From contig NZ_BJDL01000009.1 of the NCBI RefSeq assembly GCF_005405125.1, positions 1 through 64,000 of the forward strand: a stretch of 64,000 bases of DNA, written 5' to 3'. This document shows positions 8,104 through 16,385 of this stretch, piece by piece. Numbering within the stretch: the stretch's first letter is position 1; each line of letters starts with the position of its first letter. Position numbers and translations under genes: made by a program. The stretch is from Lactiplantibacillus songbeiensis. GTDB lineage: Bacteria; Bacillota; Bacilli; Lactobacillales; Lactobacillaceae. Below the pieces are notes generated by a model. It was not told where the DNA came from. It saw only the letters and a program-made list of their open reading frames with translations, and made no database searches.

Positions 8104-8616
8104 ATGAAACGACGACAGTTATTATGGATGACGTTGTTGGGTGTTTTAGGATTAGTGCTTGGTACTAGCATGACGATGACAGCGAGTGCTAAGTATGCCG
8201 GTCATAGTGCAACACCAACCGAATTACGGGGAACGTGGTATCAATACCAGGGTCACCATAAGTGGGAAAAGATTGTGATTACTAAGCATGCGTTTAAGCG
8301 GAATGGAAAGACTTTGTATACGCCCTACAAGAAATCGTGGCATAAACTAGATGTAAAGCGTAGTAAAAAGGGTCAAGGGGCTGGCTATGGTTTAAAGGGC
8401 TATGGCGGCACCAACTATGTCTTTAACGGTAAATTTAAGTATGATTACCAACATCTAGGTTCTTTTTGGCTGTCATCTAAAAAAGTAAATGGCCATCGTG
8501 TCATGAAATCGTACTACAACATGGGTTACTTTAGTGTTTATACGCATCAAAAATTAAAGCACAATTACAGTTATGAATATAAAGGCAGTCAGTATATGAA
8601 TCAGATTGGCCGTTAA
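8104..8616 (+). CDS. Small secreted basic protein, lactobacillus-specific
   Basis: A 170-residue precursor with a classic Sec signal peptide: basic MKRRQ, hydrophobic core to residue 26, and cleavage predicted after ASA near residue 29. The mature protein is very rich in Lys, Tyr, Gly and His (for example KKGQGAGYGLKGYGG) and has no cysteine. I do not recognise a named domain. Similar Tyr/Lys-rich extracellular proteins are common in this genus with unknown role. The gene lies 65 bases before a CPBP-family membrane protease and may be cotranscribed with it. Confidence 0.65.
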   Translation: MKRRQLLWMTLLGVLGLVLGTSMTMTASAKYAGHSATPTELRGTWYQYQGHHKWEKIVITKHAFKRNGKTLYTPYKKSWHKLDVKRSKKGQGAGYGLKGYGGTNYVFNGKFKYDYQHLGSFWLSSKKVNGHRVMKSYYNMGYFSVYTHQKLKHNYSYEYKGSQYMNQIGR

Positions 8617-8681
8617 TTTTTGTGATTAAAGCTAGTAATTGACTGCTTTAGGGGAACCGATAAAATCGTGGGGCGATAGTC

Positions 8682-9431
8682 ATGGCATCCAGAACCAGAA
8701 ATCTTTACGGTGTTGTCATTAATTTTGTTTTAGTACCGATAGTTTTAATCCTTTTTCCGTATCTGGTTAAATCTTTTATTCCAGAAAGCTTCGGTCAGTT
8801 GGCCGATGATGTTGCCATTGTGGTAATTGCAGGCTTACTCAATCATTATTTGTGGCATGTTAAGATTCAATTATTTAATCGCCAGCGACTGGGGATGCAG
8901 CTGTTGCAGTGTTTACCTGCAATCCTATTTCTATTGTTTTCCCGGCTACCCGTTTGGCTAAGTGTATCGTGGCAGCGGCTGAATATTCGAATCCTATTGA
9001 CGGTTATTTTTGTTGCACTGGCCGAAGAGTTGGTTTTTCGAGGCTTGTTATTACCATTAAGCTTGTCAGTAACGCATCAGCATGACTTTTTGGCGGTGGT
9101 GATTAGTAGTATCGGTTTTGGCTTTGCACATATTGTGAATATCGCGCATATGCCAATCACCGTGGTCCTTTTACAAATCATCTTAGTCGTGGCGACTGGT
9201 ATCTTGTGGGGGACGGTCTATCTAGCAACGCATAATTTGTCGTTAACGATTTTGCTACACATCTTGGACGACCTACCGTTATTCCTGACGAAATCAGCCG
9301 GGGGACTTTCAAACGTGAGTGCCAATCAACTGGCATTAGCGGCCGTGATTTACTTGGGTATCACGCTGCTTTTCTGTGGCGTTGCCTTGTTACAACTTCA
9401 TTGGGCACATTTAGCCGAAGCTCGGTATTAA
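8682..9431 (+). CDS. CPBP family intramembrane metalloprotease
   Basis: A 249-residue membrane protein with the three conserved CPBP (CAAX protease and bacteriocin-processing) motifs: EELVFR at 115-120, FGFAH with His150, and HILDD with His193 and Asp196. These supply the glutamate and histidines of the metal site inside the membrane. In lactobacilli such proteins often accompany bacteriocin loci and give self-immunity, but many are solitary. The small secreted protein upstream is the only local candidate partner. Ends at a long terminator. Confidence 0.85.
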   Translation: MASRTRNLYGVVINFVLVPIVLILFPYLVKSFIPESFGQLADDVAIVVIAGLLNHYLWHVKIQLFNRQRLGMQLLQCLPAILFLLFSRLPVWLSVSWQRLNIRILLTVIFVALAEELVFRGLLLPLSLSVTHQHDFLAVVISSIGFGFAHIVNIAHMPITVVLLQIILVVATGILWGTVYLATHNLSLTILLHILDDLPLFLTKSAGGLSNVSANQLALAAVIYLGITLLFCGVALLQLHWAHLAEARY

Positions 9432-9437
9432 TAGTAT

Positions 9438-9485
9438 ACAAAAGCTTGGGAGATACCAAATCTTTGGTGTCTCCCAAGCTTTTGT
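9438..9485. terminator. Very long terminator hairpin
   Basis: A 23-bp stem (starting ACAAAAGCTTGGGAGA, one A-C mismatch) with a 2-nt apparent loop. It is almost perfectly symmetrical, so it could terminate in both directions. Confidence 0.8.
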
Positions 9486-9609
9486 AAGCTCAGCTAGACC
9501 AGAACTTATTAAAGAAATTTTAAGTTGCCGCTTATTTTGTCTATCATCATCGCCAACCACCCTTAAAATCGCTTACAATAGAATTAAGTTGAAAAAGGGG
9601 GTCGCTCAG

Positions 9610-11946
9610 ATGACCGAACGTACCACATCACTGGAACAAGGGTTAACAGCGGCCGAGGTGCAGGCCCGGATTGACGCGGGCCAACAAAACGAACCGTTAC
9701 CACCATTAACGCGGTCGACCAAACAAATCTTTCGGGATAATCTATTAACGCTATTTAATTTAATTAATGTCATTTTAGGTGGCTTGGTGTTCTTCACCGG
9801 TAGCTATAAGAATTTATTGTTTTTAGGTGTCATCGTAATGAATACTGCGATTGGCATTTTCCAAGAGCTACGTTCCAAACGGCAAGTCGATAAATTAGCC
9901 ATTCTGTCGGCGGCTAAGAGTCAGTTATTACGCGATGGCCAAGTTACGGCGCACGACCAAGCTGATATTGTTCAAGATGATGTGATTCAAGTGACGCGGG
10001 GCGACCAGTTACCCGTTGATGGCTTAGTTCGCGAAACGACTGGATTAGAGGTCGATGAATCTCAAATTACCGGGGAAGCTGATCCGGTCATTAAAGGGAT
10101 TGGCGATGCGATTGTTTCTGGGAGTGTGATCCTCGGTGGTCATGGCCTGATTCAAGCTACAGCGGTTGGCCATGGGAGTTTCATTAAGAAGTTGGCCCGT
10201 TCGGCGAAGTCGAATCGCCGGACAACGAGTCAATTGTTAACGATTATCAATCGGATTATCAAAATTCTGACGGTGACAATCATCCCCTTAGGCGCGGCGT
10301 TATTTATTTCGACACTGTTACGTGGTGAAAGTCAGACTCGGGCCATTTTGGGCACAGTGGCGGCGATGGTCGGCATGATTCCAGAAGGTCTGGTCTTACT
10401 AACCTCCGTTGCGTTAGCTGCCGGGGCGTTCACGTTGGGCCGACATCAGGTCTTAGTTCGGGAGTTACCCGCGATTGAAGCTTTAGCGCGGGTCGATGTC
10501 TTGTGCTTAGATAAGACCGGGACGATTACGAGTGGTCAATTAAAGTTTGATCACGTGGAACCGTGGGCAGATGCTGCCGCTGACCAAGTCACAGTGACGT
10601 TAGCACAAGTCGTGACCGCCATTAATGATGATAATGAGACGGCGCAAGCCTTGCGAACCGCGTTAGGACCAACTAAAGTAACTGCAACAAAAGTCTTACC
10701 ATTTTCGTCAGCCCGTAAATGGAGCGGCGCTAGTTTTGACGGCCAATCTATTGTTATTGGGGCGCCCGAGTTTATTTATCAAACGGTACCAACGGATTTA
10801 AAGCAACGAATTCAACAATTAGCACAACAAGGGTTTCGGGTCTTAGTGATGGCTCAGGTTAGAGAACTAACCACGCCAAAACCAACGGATCCAACGGCAC
10901 TAGGCTTAATTTTGATTACTGATGAATTGCGACCACATGCGAAAAATACGTTTGGCTACTTTGCCAATCAAGATGTGGCTTTAAAGGTCATCTCAGGCGA
11001 TAATCCAGTGACAGTAGCTAGTATTGCGGATCGAGCGGGAATTGCTGGTGCGCAACAACTGATCGATATGAGTACAGTCGGTCCAACCCCGGATTATGAC
11101 CAATTAGTGGCGGATTATACGGTCTTTGGCCGGGTAACGCCACAGCAAAAGGCCGGCCTGATTAAAGCCTATCAAACGGCGGGACACACCGTTGCGATGA
11201 CGGGCGATGGGGTCAACGACTTATTAGCGATGCGGCAGTCGGATTGCAGTATTGCGATGGCGACTGGTAGTGAAGCGACGAAGAGTTTAGCTGATTTTGT
11301 GTTGTTAGAATCGAATTTTGATGCGATGATTCAAGTCTTGAATGAAGGTCGGCGCGTGATTAATAATATTGAACGGGTGGCGGCCTTGTATTTGATTAAG
11401 ACCATGTACTCGGTCGCTTTGACGTTGATCTTTGTGTTTATGAGTCACAGTTACCCGTTTGAACCGATTCAGTTGATGCCGATTTCATCATTAATGGTGG
11501 GCATCCCAACGTTTTTCTTGGCGCTACAGCCGGACTATACCCGAATTACTGGGCGTTTCATGAAACAAGTAATGGAGATCGCGGTTCCGGCAGCAATTTG
11601 TGTGGTCGGTTATATTATCGTGATCGACTTACTAGGGACTGAATTTAACTTGGACTTCGCCACGACGTCCACCTTGAATGTGCTAATGACTGGGATTATC
11701 AGCCTGAACGCCTTGTTGATTGCGGCGCGGCCGTTGAGTCGCTTTAAGATCGGGTTAGTAGCGGTGATGGCGAGTTTATTTGTCATTTGCTTCTTGTTTG
11801 CGGGGCAGATCTTCTCATTGGTTAACTTGCTAGATTGGCAGTTGGCGATGATTTATTTACCGTTAATGCTGAGTGCTTATCCGGTCTTTATCGGGTTGCA
11901 GAACGGCTTAGGTAAACGGGTCCTGAGTAAGATTCGTTGGCGATAG
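9610..11946 (+). CDS. CtpE-like cation-translocating P-type ATPase
   Basis: A 778-residue P-type ATPase with all key motifs: ITGEADPV in the actuator domain, the TM4 motif IPEGL inside GMIPEGLVLLTSVALA, the phosphorylation site DKTGT with Asp301, and the hinge MTGDGVND. There is no N-terminal heavy-metal domain and the C-terminal membrane part is short. The GMIPEGLVLLTS wording matches the CtpE-like group, for which Ca2+ uptake has been proposed, rather than Cu or Zn pumps. The transported ion remains an inference. The TTG at 9589 is in frame, but ATG 9610 has GGGGG upstream at proper spacing. Confidence 0.85.
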   Translation: MTERTTSLEQGLTAAEVQARIDAGQQNEPLPPLTRSTKQIFRDNLLTLFNLINVILGGLVFFTGSYKNLLFLGVIVMNTAIGIFQELRSKRQVDKLAILSAAKSQLLRDGQVTAHDQADIVQDDVIQVTRGDQLPVDGLVRETTGLEVDESQITGEADPVIKGIGDAIVSGSVILGGHGLIQATAVGHGSFIKKLARSAKSNRRTTSQLLTIINRIIKILTVTIIPLGAALFISTLLRGESQTRAILGTVAAMVGMIPEGLVLLTSVALAAGAFTLGRHQVLVRELPAIEALARVDVLCLDKTGTITSGQLKFDHVEPWADAAADQVTVTLAQVVTAINDDNETAQALRTALGPTKVTATKVLPFSSARKWSGASFDGQSIVIGAPEFIYQTVPTDLKQRIQQLAQQGFRVLVMAQVRELTTPKPTDPTALGLILITDELRPHAKNTFGYFANQDVALKVISGDNPVTVASIADRAGIAGAQQLIDMSTVGPTPDYDQLVADYTVFGRVTPQQKAGLIKAYQTAGHTVAMTGDGVNDLLAMRQSDCSIAMATGSEATKSLADFVLLESNFDAMIQVLNEGRRVINNIERVAALYLIKTMYSVALTLIFVFMSHSYPFEPIQLMPISSLMVGIPTFFLALQPDYTRITGRFMKQVMEIAVPAAICVVGYIIVIDLLGTEFNLDFATTSTLNVLMTGIISLNALLIAARPLSRFKIGLVAVMASLFVICFLFAGQIFSLVNLLDWQLAMIYLPLMLSAYPVFIGLQNGLGKRVLSKIRWR

Positions 11947-12023
11947 AATTAGTGGAGTGAGATATTTGTTTTATAATTTGCTATACCGTATGTTAAAAAT
12001 TTATATTTACCAATAATAGTATT

Positions 12024-12054
12024 CGGGTTCGAATTTATTCAGAACCCGTTTTTT
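12024..12054 (+). terminator. Intrinsic terminator of the ATPase gene
   Basis: CGGGTTC and GAACCCG pair around an 11-nt loop, followed by six T residues. Confidence 0.85.
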
Positions 12055-12080
12055 GTATTTAATTATGTTTTTGCTATACT
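12053..12080 (+). promoter_or_regulatory. Promoter of the RES-domain gene
   Basis: TTGTAT, a 16-nt spacer and TATACT lie about 75 bases before the TTG start. It begins inside the T-run of the preceding terminator, so the gene has an autonomous transcription unit. Confidence 0.5.
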
Positions 12081-12156
12081 AAAGCAATGCTGTATTAGCA
12101 TAGTAAATCAATTATTTCAAAATGGCTTTTAATTAAAGAATGCAAGGAGGTATACA

Positions 12157-13569
12157 TTGACAACGGATAAATTTCAAAATCCCAAAAATCCTGTTACATA
12201 TTTATCCAGTTTGGAGCATAAAGTGACATACCAGGGTATTGGAGCCGCACGTACTGCTACTCAACTACAACAATCTTCAAATTTTATGAACTCTGATAAA
12301 GCAAAAAGAATGTTAGCGAATTCAGATGGGCTGTCGAAGGCAGTAAAGTGGCAGAATGATTTATCAGGATTAATGCATACATCGATGGAAGATTATATTA
12401 ATATTGAAAGTGCTTTAACAGCAAACAATAAATTTCCGACTATTCCGATGAATACTTTTAATAAAGATATGCGATACTTGGAAAAATTTTCACCCCAAAA
12501 TATAGGCCTTACACAATTTGATTCACCTTTTTCGAGTTTGGCAAAGAGTTACCAAACTCCAAGAATACCAAGCTTAGCAGATCTGACAAAAAAGGTTTCG
12601 AAGATTTCACCTAATTATGGTGGCCTTAGTGATGCTATGAATCACCTGAACTATAAGAGTGCTATTTTTACGAGAAATCCGTTAGCCTATACTACGAGTG
12701 AGAGTATAAGTCGAAGAATGGCCAAAAATGTTCTAGGTGTACAGTATAATAGACAGACTCGCGATAAATGGGGGAAAATAATTGATTCTAATTATGTGAA
12801 TCACCCTAGTTTTAATGCGAGTTTGAATGCAGTAGTTGAGAAAAATACAAATAAAGAAATAAATGACTATACACCTAATGAGCAGCTTTCTGTAGCGGCA
12901 ACTGAAGACCTTTTAAAAAATAAAATAGCTGGTGCTCCTAGTCTAAAATTATCTTCCGAAGAATTATATAAGCTACAATCGTTTTTATCGAGGACACCAG
13001 CTTTAGCTTTGAATAATGAGACGGCTAGAAAACTCTATAATTATTATTCAAGTGTTAAAGTTGAAAAACAATATATTAAAGATCGATTGTTTCATGGACG
13101 CTCTAGAAGTTTGTTTAAAAGGAAAACTCCATTTGTTCAGGATGAGTTGGAATCCACAGCCCCATGGGGATTACCATCACAGGGAAGATTTAATATAGCT
13201 AATCAAAATTTATATTATGCATCAGATGATATGGATTCATTAGCTTCCGAGTTAAAGTTGCAAGATGGTGAAGTCTTTGACGCAATAGAGTTTGAAACAA
13301 ATGAAAAGTTAGGAGTCTTAGATTTAACAAATGGAGATCAGAATATATTGAGCTTTTGTTTGCAAAAAGTATCGTCGGGGAGTAATGCTCGTGTTGAGTA
13401 TCAGATTCCTGGGTTTATTACACAGTGTTTGCAATGTAACAAAGATATTCAGGTTATAAAAATCAAAAGTGCCGTATCAGATACTGCAACAAATTATATC
13501 TTTTTGAATCCATCTTTTAGGGATTATATGAATCAGGATAATGTTAATTTTCATTTGTCTAGAAAGTAA
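12157..13569 (+). CDS. Large protein with C-terminal RES domain
   Basis: A 470-residue protein, much more AT-rich than its neighbours, started by TTG behind a strong AAGGAGG. About residues 310-460 read as a RES domain: APWGLPSQGRFN (Arg344-Phe-Asn) followed by NLYYASDDMDSLASE (Glu365). This matches the pattern of NAD-degrading RES/ParT toxins, in which an Arg and a Glu are catalytic. The N-terminal 300 residues carry no motif I recognise and are rich in Asn, Lys and Ser. RES toxins are usually about 150-230 residues and paired with an Xre antitoxin upstream; here the protein is twice that size and alone. It could be an abortive-infection effector with its sensor fused in cis, or an inactive relative. 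It lies between housekeeping genes like an inserted cargo gene. Confidence 0.65.
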   Translation: MTTDKFQNPKNPVTYLSSLEHKVTYQGIGAARTATQLQQSSNFMNSDKAKRMLANSDGLSKAVKWQNDLSGLMHTSMEDYINIESALTANNKFPTIPMNTFNKDMRYLEKFSPQNIGLTQFDSPFSSLAKSYQTPRIPSLADLTKKVSKISPNYGGLSDAMNHLNYKSAIFTRNPLAYTTSESISRRMAKNVLGVQYNRQTRDKWGKIIDSNYVNHPSFNASLNAVVEKNTNKEINDYTPNEQLSVAATEDLLKNKIAGAPSLKLSSEELYKLQSFLSRTPALALNNETARKLYNYYSSVKVEKQYIKDRLFHGRSRSLFKRKTPFVQDELESTAPWGLPSQGRFNIANQNLYYASDDMDSLASELKLQDGEVFDAIEFETNEKLGVLDLTNGDQNILSFCLQKVSSGSNARVEYQIPGFITQCLQCNKDIQVIKIKSAVSDTATNYIFLNPSFRDYMNQDNVNFHLSRK

Positions 13570-13621
13570 ATTCAATGTTTGACAATATTGATTTAACTTT
13601 TCTAACGGAGGCGCACAACGC

Positions 13622-14170
13622 GTGAGACTGCAACAGCTGACTGAAACTGCGATTGGGGCGGCTTTAGCGATTATTTTAAGTTATTTGATTATTTTTCGGG
13701 CACCTCAGGGCGGCTCGATTTCATTAGTGATGGTACCAATTTTATGGATTGCGCTTAAAAATGGAGTGTGGGCGGGACTGCTCTGTGGCTTGATTACCGG
13801 ATCGGTCACATTCATGTTTGGTGGCTTTTTTGTAGCACCGCTGCAAGTCCTGTTTGACTATGTTTTGGCTTTTGGGTCAATCGGACTGGCCGGACTATTT
13901 TCTAAACCGTTGTTAACGGCGGTTAATCAACATCATCAACGCCGACTCGTTGGAACGGTGATTCTAGCTGGCAGTTTGGCTGGTATCAGCCGCCTGTTAT
14001 TTCATACATTAGCCGGGATTGTGTTTTATACCTCATACGTGCCTAAGGGTCAGCCAGTGTGGTTATATTCGCTCACTTATAATAGCTTGTATGTGATTCC
14101 CGATACGATTCTGGCGATTGTCGTGGTGTTACTATTGGTTGCCCGGGTACCACGGTTGTTGTTGCGTTAG
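13622..14170 (+). CDS. thiT: Thiamine ECF transporter S-component, ThiT-like
   Basis: A 182-residue protein with about six membrane segments. The pattern LTETAIGAALAIILS, GGSISLVMVPI, LQVLFDYVLAFGSIGLAGLF and LYSLTYNSLYVIPD fits ThiT, the substrate-binding subunit of the energy-coupling-factor thiamine transporter, which borrows the shared EcfAA'T module encoded elsewhere. Start is GTG at 13622 after GGAGG. ThiT genes are often under a TPP riboswitch, but only 52 bases separate it from the RES gene and no riboswitch core is visible there. Either regulation was lost when the RES gene arrived or transcription comes from upstream. Confidence 0.75.
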   Translation: MRLQQLTETAIGAALAIILSYLIIFRAPQGGSISLVMVPILWIALKNGVWAGLLCGLITGSVTFMFGGFFVAPLQVLFDYVLAFGSIGLAGLFSKPLLTAVNQHHQRRLVGTVILAGSLAGISRLLFHTLAGIVFYTSYVPKGQPVWLYSLTYNSLYVIPDTILAIVVVLLLVARVPRLLLR

Positions 14171-14176
14171 TCTTGA

Positions 14177-14206
14177 TTGACAAGGTAATCGTTATCATGC
14201 TAAACT
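14177..14206 (+). promoter_or_regulatory. Promoter of the rsgA leader
   Basis: TTGACA (14177-14182), 18-nt spacer, TAAACT (14201-14206). Transcription would begin near 14213 and give a leader of about 215 nt before the GTPase gene. Confidence 0.7.
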
Positions 14207-14236
14207 AACAACAATTAATTTGAGGAGGGTTGTCGT

Positions 14237-14254
14237 ATGTCGGTTAGTCGTTAA
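14237..14254 (+). CDS. Leader peptide uORF (MSVSR)
   Basis: A five-codon ORF followed by TAA, preceded at 7 nt by the strongest possible ribosome binding site (GAGGAGGG, 14222-14229). A ribosome binding site of this quality on a five-codon frame, directly before a terminator-containing leader, suggests a translated regulatory leader rather than chance. It is followed by hairpins and the GTPase gene. Proposed role: ribosome stalling or slow initiation here alters folding of the downstream leader. Confidence 0.6.
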   Translation: MSVSR

Positions 14255-14276
14255 GCTTTTGAGCAACGATGTAAAA

Positions 14277-14292
14277 GTGGGAATAAGCCCAC
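14277..14292 (+). promoter_or_regulatory. Leader hairpin after uORF
   Basis: GTGGG-AATAAG-CCCAC begins 23 nt after the uORF stop and is followed by CTTATTTT. It could be a pause or weak termination hairpin. Confidence 0.45.
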
Positions 14293-14303
14293 CTTATTTT
14301 CGT

Positions 14304-14418
14304 GTACCCTAAAGACTTAATGATTTAACGCGACAAACTGACACCCGTAAACGGTCTTTTTTGAGGTGCAGTGAGTAGCTAACTTACGGCGCTTTTTTTG
14401 TCGCCTGATTTAGGGTAC
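14304..14418 (+). promoter_or_regulatory. Long-range pairing arms of the rsgA leader
   Basis: GTACCCTAAA (14304-14313) is perfectly complementary to TTTAGGGTAC (14409-14418), and GCGACAAA (14330-14337) to TTTGTCGC (14397-14404). The pairs are nested, so the whole segment can fold as one structure. That structure takes up the terminator T-run and the AGGG that could serve as ribosome binding site for ATG 14427. This is the alternative conformation expected of an attenuator. Confidence 0.55.
14368..14399 (+). terminator. Leader terminator (attenuator) before rsgA
   Basis: GC-GTGAGT and ACTTAC-GC pair around a 5-nt loop, with unpaired A and G near the base. Seven T residues follow at 14393-14399. 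It lies entirely upstream of the GTPase gene, so it would stop transcription prematurely. A weaker hairpin with six T residues precedes it near 14341-14362. Confidence 0.6.
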
Positions 14419-14426
14419 CGGTATGA

Positions 14427-15512
14427 ATGAAAGGATTATTAAAATTGACAATTGATTTAAAGAATTATGGGGTAACACCTCATTTTGAAACGGCTGCTAA
14501 AGCTCAGCCAGAATTAGTTTTAGCCCGGGTGACAGAACAACACCGAGAACAATACCGGGTAGTGACAACTCAAGGTGAACGCACAGTGCAAGTTGCAGGT
14601 AAGTTCAGCCATACCGTTGAAGATGTGACGAGCTTTCCAGCGGTTGGGGATTGGGTGTTAATCACGCCAACCAGTACGGCTGATGAACAAAGTGTTATCC
14701 AAGTCGTGTTACCACGTCAAAGTGTACTGGCACGGGCCGCTGCCAGTAATGGGCAGACTGGTCAACTAATTGCCGCTAACTTAGATACGATCTTTATTTG
14801 TATGTCGTTAAACGCGGACTTCAATGTTCGGCGAATTGAACGTTATCTAACGATGGCTTGGGACAGTGGCGCCATGCCAGTAATTGTGCTGACCAAGGCA
14901 GATTTATGTGACGACCTGTCTGATAAGTTAGCAGCTTTGGCTGAAGTTAGCATGGGTGTCGACGTAATCACTTGTTCTTCAGCGACTGAAGCGGGTTTTG
15001 ATGAACTACGAACTTATATCGGCAGGGGCAAAACAATTGCGTTTGTCGGTTCATCGGGGGTCGGCAAGTCCACCCTGATCAATCATTTGCTAGGTAAGAC
15101 CCTGCTAGCGACGAAGACGATTCGGGCTGATGATGATAAGGGTCGCCATGCCACCACGGCGCGGCAATTATTAGTTTTGCCAACTGGTGGTGTGGTGATC
15201 GACACACCGGGTATGCGGGAACTGCAGCTATATACGGGTGATTTATCGAAGACATTTGAAGACATTACCGCCTTAGCGCAGCAATGTAAGTTTCGGAATT
15301 GTTCTCATCAAAGTGAACCCGGTTGTGCCGTACAAGCGGCGATTGCGGCGGGCACGTTGGATGTGAAACGGTTCAAGAGTTATCAGAAATTACAAGCTGA
15401 AATGGCGTATAGTGGAATGAACGCGCGCCAGCGGGAAAATGAAAAGATTAACCGCTTGTTTGGCAGTAAGGCCGCGATGAAAGTGGCAACGCGAGCGTTT
15501 AAAAATAAATAA
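14427..15512 (+). CDS. rsgA: Ribosome small-subunit-dependent GTPase RsgA
   Basis: About 361 residues with the circularly permuted GTPase order: G4 (LTKAD) first, then the P-loop GSSGVGKST near residue 208 and G3 DTPGM. It ends in the zinc motif CKFRNCSHQSEPGC (C-x4-C-x-H-x5-C). An OB-like domain occupies the first 100 residues. RsgA proteins check late 30S subunit maturation. The elaborate leader suggests this copy is induced by translational stress; it may be a second paralogue, since a housekeeping copy usually sits beside stkP/rpe. The start is uncertain: ATG 14427, or TTG 14445 with AAAGGA ten bases upstream. Confidence 0.9.
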   Translation: MKGLLKLTIDLKNYGVTPHFETAAKAQPELVLARVTEQHREQYRVVTTQGERTVQVAGKFSHTVEDVTSFPAVGDWVLITPTSTADEQSVIQVVLPRQSVLARAAASNGQTGQLIAANLDTIFICMSLNADFNVRRIERYLTMAWDSGAMPVIVLTKADLCDDLSDKLAALAEVSMGVDVITCSSATEAGFDELRTYIGRGKTIAFVGSSGVGKSTLINHLLGKTLLATKTIRADDDKGRHATTARQLLVLPTGGVVIDTPGMRELQLYTGDLSKTFEDITALAQQCKFRNCSHQSEPGCAVQAAIAAGTLDVKRFKSYQKLQAEMAYSGMNARQRENEKINRLFGSKAAMKVATRAFKNK

Positions 15513-15529
15513 GCAGATGACTAAAAGAT

Positions 15530-15570
15530 GCGCCAACCAATCGTAAATGCGACTGGTTGGCGCGTTTTTT
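15530..15570. terminator. Intrinsic terminator
   Basis: GCGCCAACCA and TGGTTGGCGC form a perfect 10-bp stem followed by GTTTTTT, between convergent genes. Confidence 0.9.
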
Positions 15571-15573
15571 GCG

Positions 15574-16308
15574 TTAAGCTAACTGACTGGCAATCGTTTG
15601 GCTACAACGGGTTAACGCGTTGGCCAATTGCTTTAACTGATGTCGGGGTAACTGGGCGATTGACCCGGCAATGCCTAATGATGCAATCACTTGTTCATCT
15701 TGGCGAATCGGAACGGCCAGACAGCGAATACCGAAGCTACTTTCTTCGTCATCTAATGAATAGCCTTGGGTACGAATGACCTGAAAGTTTTGGGCCAGCG
15801 CAATGCGGTCGTGTAAAGTATATTTTGTCGGCTGACTCGTCAGTTGGGTCAATAAATAATCACGCTTGGCACTCGGCAGGTAAGCCGCAATACATTTACC
15901 GAGGGCGCTTTCGTTGATGGGTGCCGCCAAGCCAATCTTATGGTATTCGGCCAATGAGTGATGGTCGTCGATGACTTGGGTAATGACCACATCGGGACCG
16001 TTTAAAATGCCAATATAAGCCGTGACGTGATATTTTTGCGTGATCTGTTGAGTAATTGGTACGGCGATCCAATTGAGCTTTGGCCGGTTAAATTGGGTTA
16101 GTAGCTGATTCTTAGTGGCTAACATATAACGTTTATCGGTTTTTTTGACGTAGTTTAGTTCAACTAAGCTAGCTAACAGCCGAAACGCAGTCGTCTTGTT
16201 CAGATCCAAGTCGGTCGCAATCGTCTGGAGTGAGGCTGAGTCATGGCGGGTCAAATATTCCAGAATTTGCAGGCCTTTTGCTAAGGTACTCGATAAGTAT
16301 TGTGACAT
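15574..16308 (-). CDS. IclR family transcriptional regulator
   Basis: A 244-residue regulator with the IclR winged helix (LAKGLQILEYLTRH... LNKTTAFRLLASLVELNYV) and the C-terminal effector domain, including PINESALGKCIAAYLP and the SSFGIRCLAVPI segment near the ligand pocket. These regulators sense small carboxylates, sugars or hydroxy acids. It is divergent from an SDR gene, with two inverted repeats between them, so it most likely controls that reductase and itself. GGAGG precedes ATG 16308. Confidence 0.9.
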   Translation of the reverse strand: MSQYLSSTLAKGLQILEYLTRHDSASLQTIATDLDLNKTTAFRLLASLVELNYVKKTDKRYMLATKNQLLTQFNRPKLNWIAVPITQQITQKYHVTAYIGILNGPDVVITQVIDDHHSLAEYHKIGLAAPINESALGKCIAAYLPSAKRDYLLTQLTSQPTKYTLHDRIALAQNFQVIRTQGYSLDDEESSFGIRCLAVPIRQDEQVIASLGIAGSIAQLPRHQLKQLANALTRCSQTIASQLA

Positions 16309-16333
16309 TAAAAATCCTCCGGGCTTTATTATA

Positions 16334-16348
16334 TTTCAAATAGTGAAA
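16334..16348. promoter_or_regulatory. Candidate IclR operator
   Basis: TTTCA-AATAG-TGAAA is a perfect 5-5-5 palindrome, of the size seen for IclR-family sites, in the divergent IclR/SDR region just upstream of the regulator start. Confidence 0.45.
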
Positions 16349-16385
16349 CTTTTCGAGCTGTTTTGCCACTGATCACTAATCGGCA

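Noticed and set aside
9438-9485. Long palindrome after the CPBP gene as a mobile element end
   Set aside because: No second copy, no transposase, and its position at the gene end is fully explained by termination.
13570-13621. TPP riboswitch upstream of thiT
   Set aside because: Too short a space and no CUGAGA-type core.
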